Source: Podochytrium sp. JEL0797
Lineage: Eukaryota; Chytridiomycota; Chytridiomycetes; Chytridiales; Chytriomycetaceae
Assembly (NCBI GenBank): GCA_027596195.1
Contig: JADGJG010000732.1
Span: 1 to 13,344, forward strand
Reading direction: 5' to 3'
Length of the DNA: 13,344 nucleotides
In this document: positions 7,430-13,344 of the stretch, one piece after another
Layout: each line of letters starts with the position of its first letter
Position numbering within the stretch: position 1 is the stretch's first letter
Translations under genes and position numbers: made by a program
Notes under the pieces: model-generated
The model's input: only the letters and a program-made list of their open reading frames with translations
The model's database searches: none
What the model was told of the DNA's origin: nothing

Positions 7430-9094
7430 TTAATAAGCGCTGTGATTTGAACATTTGAACACAGTGTCAGGATTAAGGTATGGCTTCCAGCTGGTTCGCG
7501 CACTTGTTGACTCGGTTAGACGACAATGCTGTCCAGATTCGCGTGATACGGCCTTGCAGATCTTATTGTGCTTGACCAGCATCTTCTTGACAGGGAAGTA
7601 CTTGCTGCACCGAGGACAGGTCCGAGAAGCATGAGTGACCTCACTCGTGGATGGCAAAAACGCGTCCTTCCAGCGGAACTGGGACTGGTCTGCAGGTGGG
7701 AACTTGAGCAATGTTGCTAAATCGCAGTAGTGTTGTCCAGATGCATCTTTGAGAACAGGGGGCAGGAAGCCACCAAGTGGCCCCAGCAGCTTCATGGCTT
7801 GAACAGCTCGGATTTGGGGGCAGCATGTGATATCCACACAGTTCTTGAGATCCAACAAGTACCACCCAAAAGACGCGTGCTTCAACAACCACGCCATATC
7901 CACCTCCTCAAACTCCGCGTCACCATCATCAAGCTCCAGCTCAGCTGCCACAACATGTTCAAACCTGCGGTTGACTTCGTGACTCGTTGGGTTTTGGTAG
8001 TGACAGGTCATTTTCTTCCCATCGACCATGTTGTCCTTGGTCCAATACTCAATCAACTTCCTCCCTGCTGCCTCCATATTCCTCACAGCAAGAGGCACAT
8101 CCTTGACTTCACCTCCACTTGCAAGATGATTCCCAAAAGTGGCGTGAGGCAAAACGACTCCGGCAATCGCTTTGGAAAGTGGGGCCATGGATCATTCGAC
8201 TGCATTGTATTTCGATTCGTTTGGAGCGTAGCAGCGCACAGTGAGGTAGTCAAGCTTCATGTACTTGAAGGCCCAGCTGTAGGAGTTGATGTTCTTTGCG
8301 TGATGGGGGTTTTGGTTGGGGCCTCCGTCGGTGTTGATGCAAAGAATTGGACGAGCAGCACCAGTAGCATCAGTCATGAGAGGGCGGATGTCGACTTCAT
8401 CCATGTACCGAATCAAATCTTCCATGTGAGATTTGGACGAAGAGGAGCCAAACAGCTGAGGGCGGATGGTGCAAGCTAATTTGTCTCGTTTGAGACTCAC
8501 GCTTCCGTTCACGAATTCAACGCGACAGAAGAGAGTACAAGAGGGAATCAACTTGTGGTTGGCACCCACAGGGAAGTCGTGGTCTGGTTGAACAATCCCC
8601 GTTGCCCCCTGAAGCACTTGGGTGGAACGAGAAAGCGCAGCAATTCCAATAGGAACTTTGGCCTTGTCATCGGCGGAGATGAAGAGAGACTCGGCTGGGT
8701 TGAGAGCACAGGACTCCTTCATCTGGAGAATCGAAGCTTTGCACTCATGGCTATCTTGGTGAGCCTTGGTTTCCGTGCGTTGGATTGCGTCAATGCGAAT
8801 TGAAGCGACAAGACGATGGTTTTGAGCTTGAGCCGACCGGACATTCTTTGCCAACGTGTAGTTTCGAAGCGTCGAGGAGCTGACTTGAACACGAAACTGG
8901 TCCTGCGTCGCAGCCTTGAAGAGGGGGAAGCTGGTGATGGTGTGCATGTCGCGTCGTCTCCGAATGGCAGCGGCAGCATCCAGTTCACCACCCTCCATGG
9001 CCAGCAGCATTTGCTAACCAAGCTCGGGGTACTTTTCGAGAACGGAGGGGCGGCCGATAGAATCGCGAACGGTGACGACACCTGGGCAAACCAT
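7430..9094 (-). pseudogene. DDE-type transposase-like gene with two in-frame stops
   Basis: A single minus-strand frame runs from an ATG at 9094 to TAA at 7430, broken by TAG at 9014-9016 and TGA at 8192-8194. It matches a transposase-like family that I know from many invertebrate and fungal genomes, usually annotated as uncharacterised. Landmarks in order are GRPSVLEKYPEL, an RRRRDMHT segment, ISADDKAKVPIG (about 8660-8680), PDHDF and HKLIPS, CINTDGGPNQNP (about 8320-8340), KLDYLTVRCYAPN, then YNAVE, the TGA, SMAPLSKAIAGVVLPHATFG, CCPQIRA, GGFLPP, and a C-terminal zinc finger CPRC-x12-H-x3-C (about 7555-7620). The Asp of SADDK, Asp of NTDGG and Glu of NAVE are the presumed DDE catalytic triad; this assignment is inference. 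The TGA stands where relatives have Arg, so CGA to TGA is the likely change. Apart from the two stops the frame is uninterrupted, suggesting recent death or readthrough. Terminal inverted repeats and target duplication were not found. Confidence 0.8.
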
Positions 9095-9238
9095 TCAGCA
9101 TGTTTCGGACATGGTTCAAAAATAATATGAAAAAGCCCACACTGAGAGAATTCTATAGACATTCCTCCTCCTCGTCATAGGACAAAAAATAAATGAGATG
9201 ATTATTTAATAATAGGGACAAAAAAGAACCAATGACAA

Positions 9239-9289
9239 GGGGGGGGGGGGGGTCAGAATAGCATTACACATAAGTACGTACTTTATGTG
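9239..9289. other. 14-base G run and perfect-core palindrome near transposon 5' side
   Basis: Bases 9239-9252 are fourteen G in a row. Bases 9267-9289 form an inverted repeat, CACATAAGTAC facing GTACTTTATGTG, with GTACGTAC at its centre and one extra base in the right arm. It sits about 170 bases upstream of the transposase start and just before the 146-bp array, a plausible place for a transposon end, but no partner copy was found. Confidence 0.5.
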
Positions 9290-9297
9290 AGCCCCCT

Positions 9298-10342
9298 AAA
9301 CGAGATATTCTTACCATTCGGCCAATCCCGCTCCAACACACCTCATACTCTTGAATCCATCCCTCAATACGTCTGTTTCAAACGCGGTACTGTTGTTTCA
9401 AGGGTGAGGTTGTTGGAAATCAAAATCGAAACGAGCGTCTGATAAAAGAGATTTTCTTACCATTCCGCCAATCCCGCTCCAACGCAACCCACATTCTTGT
9501 ATCCATCCCTCAATACGTCTGTTTCAAACGCGGTACTGTTGTTTCAAGGGTGAGGTTGTTGGAAATCAAAATCCAATCCCGCTCCAACGCAGCCCACACT
9601 CTAGAATCCATCCCTCAATACGTCTGTTTGAAACGCGGTACTGTTGTTTCAAGGGTGAGGTTGTTGGAAATCAAAATCGAAACGAGCGTCTGATAAAAGA
9701 GATTTTCTTACCAATCCGCCAATCCCGCTCCAACGCAACCCACACTCTTGTATCCATCCCTCAATACGCCTGTTTCAAACGCGGTACTGTTGTTTCAAGG
9801 GTGAGGTTGTTGGAAAACAAAATCGAAACGAGCGTCTGATAAAAGAGATTTTCTTACCATTCCGCCAATCCCGCTCCAACGCAACCCACACTCTTGAATC
9901 CATCCCTCAATACGTCTGTTTCAAACGCGGTACTGTTGTTTCAAGGGTGAGGTTGTTGGAAATCAAAATCGAAACGAGCGTCAGACAAACGAGATTTGCT
10001 TACCATTCGGCCATTCCTGCTCCAAATCACCTCACACTCTTGTATCCATCCCTCAATACGGTCGTTTCAAAGGAGGTTCTGTTGTTTGAAGGGTGGGGTT
10101 GTTGGAAATCAAAATCGAAACGAGCGTCAGACAAACGAGATTTGCTTACCATTCGGCCATTCCTGCTCCAACTCACCTCACACTCTTGTATCCATCCCTC
10201 AATACGGTCGTTTCAAAGGAGGTTCTGTTGTTTGAAGGGTGGAGTTGTTGGAAATCAAAATCGACACGAGCGTCAGACAAACGAGATTTGCTTACCATTC
10301 GGCCAATCCTGCCCCAACTCACCCCACACTCTTGTATTCACC
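9298..10342. repeat. 146-bp satellite array, about seven units
   Basis: The anchor CCATCCCTCAATACG or CCATCCCTCAATACGG occurs at 9357, 9503, 9608, 9754, 9900, 10046 and 10192. Spacings are 146, 105, 146, 146, 146 and 146; the 105-bp unit lacks 41 bases found in the others. Two subtypes exist. Inner units (about 9357-9970) carry TTTCAAACGCGGTACTGTTG and GTCTGATAAAAGAGATTTTC. Later units (about 9980-10320) carry TTTCAAAGGAGGTTCTGTTG and GTCAGACAAACGAGATTTGC. The first partial unit resembles the second subtype. The array fades into unique sequence at about 10340. Open frames through it (for example 9947-10375) only reflect the repeat. Confidence 0.95.
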
Positions 10343-11313
10343 CACGCGCAACCCCTCCCACAACACTACTCCTGAAAACAGATGTGACAGTGAGAATTTG
10401 ACAATGACTTTGTGTAATCGCGGAAGATACCGAATCAGTCGTCCAAACACTGGCTTTTCGGGGACACGAGAAACGCGCACGAGTGGATACAAAATGCGAG
10501 AAGAGCTTTATTGTTTTCAGCACCGTCAGACAGAAACAAACGAAGAGTGACAAGGAATTTCTGATAGTGTAATGTGTTGGATCAAGGCCCGTCAAAGGAA
10601 TCTTGAATGAGGGGGCCAGAATTTCTTGATGAGGCTTTCGGGGTGGTTCCGGGGCAATGTGTGCAGCGAGGAGGGGATATCAACGGCGGGATGGACAACG
10701 AGGACAATGAGAGGCGGGTTTGGGTCAACGCCAACAAAGGTTGCGGTTCGACACCGAAATGTGTCGATCCCTCAAGATGCAATAGGAGCTGACGAGTTGT
10801 GTAGTGTCGAGTGGTGACTGTTTCGGACTATGGACAGGATTCGGTTCGATCTCTGCATGATTCGAAAAAGGACTGAAACGAGGAATCGATGTTGCTTTGC
10901 AGTGACGCATGAGCGTGAGTTGTCTGTGGATGCGAGTCGTTATTCAAATCAAGCAAGATATAACAAAGAAGGGGGGCGCAAAAGGGATCCGAGTTGCAAC
11001 GAAGAGTCGAGTTGAATCAGATCAGACAAGTCGAATTTCCCGTTGCAAACTCAAACGGATCGATGCAGTGCGAGGAAGAGAGTGAAAGAGGAGAGGGTGT
11101 GTGAAACATCACCAGTGGTTCAGAGAGCTTCGGCTTGCAAATAGACCGGCGGTGGCGAATGGGCAGGTGGAGGAGGGAAGCAGCGACCTGTCCTCAATTG
11201 TTTGATTTTTTGTTCTTTTGAAGTTCCAACAACCTGCGAATGCCCTGCGAACAACCCAGAAGCGGTCTTTCGCATCAGCAGTGATTGCCGCCACTCCAAT
11301 TCCGGCGCCCGCT
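10343..11313. other. No gene seen
   Basis: Only short frames occur on either strand and none reads convincingly as protein. Two GGTTCGA motifs (about 10744 and 10842) resemble a tRNA B box, but no cloverleaf or A box could be fitted around them. A short pyrimidine-rich tract lies at about 11352-11392. Confidence 0.4.
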
Positions 11314-11652
11314 TCAACTCAGACATTGATCGAAATTCGAAATCACTCGCCCTTCCGCTCTCCCCTCGAATCCCCCTCTCTCCCCTCGAAATCGAATCAA
11401 TCCAATGATACGACCCAGTGCGAGTGTTCCGCTAGACGTGACAAGCGTGCGAGCGAGTACTGGATCGGGGGGCGCGCGATTGGCAGCCACAAACTTTTCG
11501 GGCACGACGGATACCAGACCACCGACCTCCCACGGTCCAGCAATATGGGCCGACGTATTGAGAGAGTGCATGGCATAGTCGTGGCGGGCAGTGGGGAGCG
11601 AGATTGTCGCACGATCGAAAACGCCCCGTCCCACCTCACACTTTCGAAACAC
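11314..11652 (-). CDS. Unassigned open frame of about 112 codons
   Basis: This minus-strand frame has a balanced, globular-looking composition (for example DYAMHSLNTSAHIAGPWEVG, then GLVSVVPEKFVAANRAPPDP and LARTLVTSSGTLALGRIIGL). It has an ATG at 11652 and stops at 11314. I recognise no family. Frames on the other strand (11218-11721) and in another minus frame (11397-11840) are also open over the same bases, so composition may be the reason. It could be an exon, a fossil or a shadow. Confidence 0.2.
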   Translation of the reverse strand: MFRKCEVGRGVFDRATISLPTARHDYAMHSLNTSAHIAGPWEVGGLVSVVPEKFVAANRAPPDPVLARTLVTSSGTLALGRIIGLIRFRGERGGFEGRAEGRVISNFDQCLS

Positions 11653-11772
11653 GACCCCACGACCACCCAGCGAAAGCCTCGCGCATCAGATTCGTGGATC
11701 ACAATGAAAAGAAGTGTATAGAAGCGTGGGAGAGTGTGAATCGAAGAAATAAAGAAACGGGATGAAATCTGA

Positions 11773-11817
11773 CATACACAGCTGGGCATAGGGTTAGGGT
11801 CATACACAGCTGGGCAT
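11773..11817. repeat. 17-bp direct repeat flanking telomere-like AGGGTTAGGGT
   Basis: CATACACAGCTGGGCAT occurs at 11773-11789 and 11801-11817, offset 28. Between them lies AGGGTTAGGGT, close to two units of the TTAGGG telomere repeat. This may be an interstitial telomeric scrap, as left by double-strand-break repair, or chance; the match is short. Confidence 0.7.
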
Positions 11818-12095
11818 CCCAATCCCCATCCCCCACACATACAACCGAGTCAAATCATGCCTAAACATGCTTTAGCAATGTAAAGAATCCAAACACACGT
11901 TATTTCAATGCACCCAAACGCGTTTCTGTGTTGTTCGTTAATGGAAGAGACAGCATGGACCATAAAAAGTCCACAATAGTGAGAATTGTGACGTTGGAAG
12001 TGTTCGGTGGCACGACAGTTGAGTTCGTTTCGATTCCGAATTTCACATGTTCCCCATTTCGAAAAAGACGGACTTTTTTAAAAATCAAAACGCTT
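11818..12095. other. 3' flank of the chromodomain gene
   Basis: On the minus strand an AATAAA overlaps the gene's TAA stop (GAATAAAAG at about 12094-12101) and could serve as a poly(A) signal, though that would leave almost no 3' UTR. A short hairpin-like AAAAAAGTCCGTCTTTTT follows. A frame at 11900-12124 on the same strand overlaps the gene end and is not supported as coding. Confidence 0.35.
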
Positions 12096-12856
12096 TTATT
12101 CGCGAAAACTCTTTTCGAACTCAATCACGTCTTTGATTTTGGCCAGAATCACCCGCCGCTCGCGCGAATCGCCCTTCTTGACGGCCTTCAACCAATTTTC
12201 CAAAATCTTACAACCCTCCGGATCCTCATTGCGACGCTCGAGGACAAAAACTTCGTCCTTATTGTCATCATCATCGTCAATAACAATAACCTCACGCACA
12301 CCCGGGCGGCCCTCAGCCGCAACAGTCAACTTTGTTTGGTGGTCAGCATTGCTGACGTTGTCTTCCTTGGTCGGCGTCGGTTCGGTAAACGGGGCTTTCT
12401 TGGTGGCATCGTTGTCGATCAGCTTGACGGATTTCTTGAGACGGTCCTCCTCCTCCTCATCCTTGTCATTCGACCGACTCTCCTCGCCACTCCCTGCCGC
12501 AGTTTTCTCGACGGGCGTCTCCATCGCGTTCTCTTCGCCGCTCACACCCCCACTCGCTCCACCGCCTGCTCCGTCACCCACTTGACTGTCCGCGCGCGCA
12601 TTGGGTCTCCGAGTGGAAGGTTTGGACGTTGTCTTTTTGGCGGCGGGGATCTTGGTAGAAGATGAGCTATCGGCTTTGGCTTGGGAGGCGGCAAGGTTGG
12701 CGCGCGCGTGGAATTTTCGAATCAACTCCTCGCACTGCGTTTTCAAACGAGTTAAAACAACCGGCAAAATAATCAACCCACATTGAGCTTGCTCGATTGT
12801 ATCCACTGATTACACCCATCGTCAAAACCTACCCATTTTACCAAATACTCCTCCCC
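12096..12856 (-). CDS. Chromodomain protein, two exons visible, 5' end incomplete
   Basis: Exon 12856-12782 encodes GEEYLVKWVGFDDGCNQWIQ then SSKLN, and exon 12734-12096 continues CEELIRKFHARANLAA. Spliced, this is the second half of a chromodomain: EYLVKW, the GF turn, the N.W, and the closing helix (relatives read like WEP..NL.CPELI.EF). The W of VKW and the F of VGF are two of the three aromatic cage residues that bind methyl-lysine on histone H3 in HP1 and Polycomb. The usual WEP is WIQ here. After the domain comes a Lys/Ser/Pro-rich then acidic linker, a VIVIDDDDD motif of the SUMO-interaction type (about 12270-12290), and a charged helical tail ending RRVILAKIKDVIEFEKSFRE at TAA 12096. 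No chromoshadow domain is seen. The exon is preceded by a pyrimidine-rich tract and ACAG, so the domain's first strand is probably in an exon further upstream. An in-frame ATG at 12898 would avoid that exon but makes the domain about three residues short. Confidence 0.8.
12735..12781 (-). other. 47-bp spliceosomal intron in the chromodomain gene
   Basis: The minus strand reads AAT|GTGGGT at the donor (12781) and AACGCAG|TGC at the acceptor (12735), with a branch-like TTTTAAC about 20 bases before the acceptor. Read through, exon 1 hits TGA within three codons. Removing the 47 bases joins KLN to CEELI in frame and completes the chromodomain helix, which is the main evidence that the intron is real. 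Confidence 0.85.
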
Positions 12857-12902
12857 CTGTTCAAAGAATAGAATAGTCGTGAGAAAATACAGTCGCATAA
12901 TG

Positions 12903-13344
12903 AATCCCAAACTAAAATGAGACGACTTCTACAGAGAAGAATCCGCGATTTGCGATTCTGGATGGCGCGTTCGGGAATGCATTCGTCGCGCTACCAAACA
13001 ATTTGTTCCCCCGAAAGAGAACCAACGCAGTTGGATGCGCGAACGCGGATGTTTAACAATCCCAAACTAAAATGAGAAGACTTCTATAGAGAAGAATCCG
13101 TGATTTGCGATTCTGGATGGCGCGTTTGGGAATGCATTCGGCGCGCTCCCAAGCAATTTGTTCCCCCGAAAGAGAACCAACGCAGTTGGATGCGCGAACG
13201 CGGATGTTTAACAATCCCAAACTAAAATGAGAAGACTTCTATAGAGAAGAATCCGTGATTTGCGATTCTGGATGGCGCGTTTGGGAATGCATTCGGCGCG
13301 CTCCCAAGCAATTTGTTCCCCCGAAAGAGAACCAACGCAGTTGG
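12903..13344. repeat. 155-bp tandem array, nearly three units, runs off the window
   Basis: AATCCCAAACTAAAATGAGA begins units at 12903, 13058 and 13213, a constant 155-base period. Units two and three look identical as far as the window goes, while the first differs at about ten positions. The first unit begins five bases beyond the optional chromodomain-gene ATG (12898), so the array occupies that gene's upstream region. No coding frame is shared by the units. Confidence 0.95.

Noticed and set aside
7730..8479. 249-codon plus-strand frame
   Set aside because: Antisense to the transposase; the minus-strand reading has clear family motifs.
9298..10342. CRISPR array
   Set aside because: Units are 146 bp and near-identical along their whole length, with no short repeats separated by unique spacers.
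9947..10375. Repetitive protein frame
   Set aside because: It is the 146-bp satellite read in rotating frames.
10740..10855. tRNA gene suggested by GGTTCGA motifs
   Set aside because: No A box and no cloverleaf pairing could be fitted.
11928..12665. Plus-strand open frames opposite the chromodomain gene (also 12133-12585)
   Set aside because: They are antisense to a frame with a recognised domain and show no family features.
12096..12806. Continuous 236-codon minus frame starting MDTIEQAQ
   Set aside because: Its first part translates the exon in the wrong frame and the intron; the chromodomain reading requires splicing at 12781/12735.
12903..13344. First chromodomain exon hidden in the 155-bp repeat (FSVEVVSF-like text)
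   Set aside because: A stop follows immediately and no donor site gives a join to 12856.

Overview
The window looks like nuclear DNA of a eukaryote. It shows a compact gene for a chromodomain protein split by a 47-bp GT-AG intron, remains of a Ty1/copia-type retrotransposon, a decayed DNA-transposon gene, and several satellite-like tandem arrays. Nothing suggests bacterial operon structure. I cannot place the organism more precisely; a short intron would suit a fungus, alga or other small eukaryote, but that is inference.

Layout. 1-320 holds a strong hairpin and no gene. 320-815 is a 267-bp sequence present almost twice. 816-1290 is purine-rich low-complexity DNA. 1293-2273 (minus) is the longest uninterrupted frame, with no recognised domain, and it contains a 38-bp tandem repeat. 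2600-3480 (minus) is a broken copia element in which the end of integrase and the start of reverse transcriptase can still be read across several frameshifts. A G-quadruplex-type motif at 3184-3208 lies inside it. 4042-4936 (minus), 4940-5631 (plus), 5896-6490 (plus) and 6495-6978 (minus) are stretches that read like protein but only when frames are switched or stops are ignored; I treat them as decayed genes of unknown product. 7430-9094 (minus) is a DDE-type transposase-like gene interrupted by a TAG near its start and a TGA directly after the presumed catalytic Glu. 9298-10342 is a 146-bp satellite. 10343-12095 has no secure gene. 12096-12856 (minus) is the chromodomain gene, the only convincingly intact gene here, with its first exon not found. 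12903 to the window end is a 155-bp satellite immediately upstream of it.

Interpretation. Most of the window is a transposon graveyard with satellites, of the kind usually packaged as heterochromatin. The one intact gene codes for a chromodomain protein, a family that reads histone methylation in such chromatin. The pairing is suggestive but may be coincidence. I did not find a clear new multi-gene system. The points most worth checking are the chromodomain gene model and its missing 5' exon, the transposase with two nonsense codons, the repeated occurrence of in-frame TAG in protein-like frames, and the two arrays with near-nucleosomal period.
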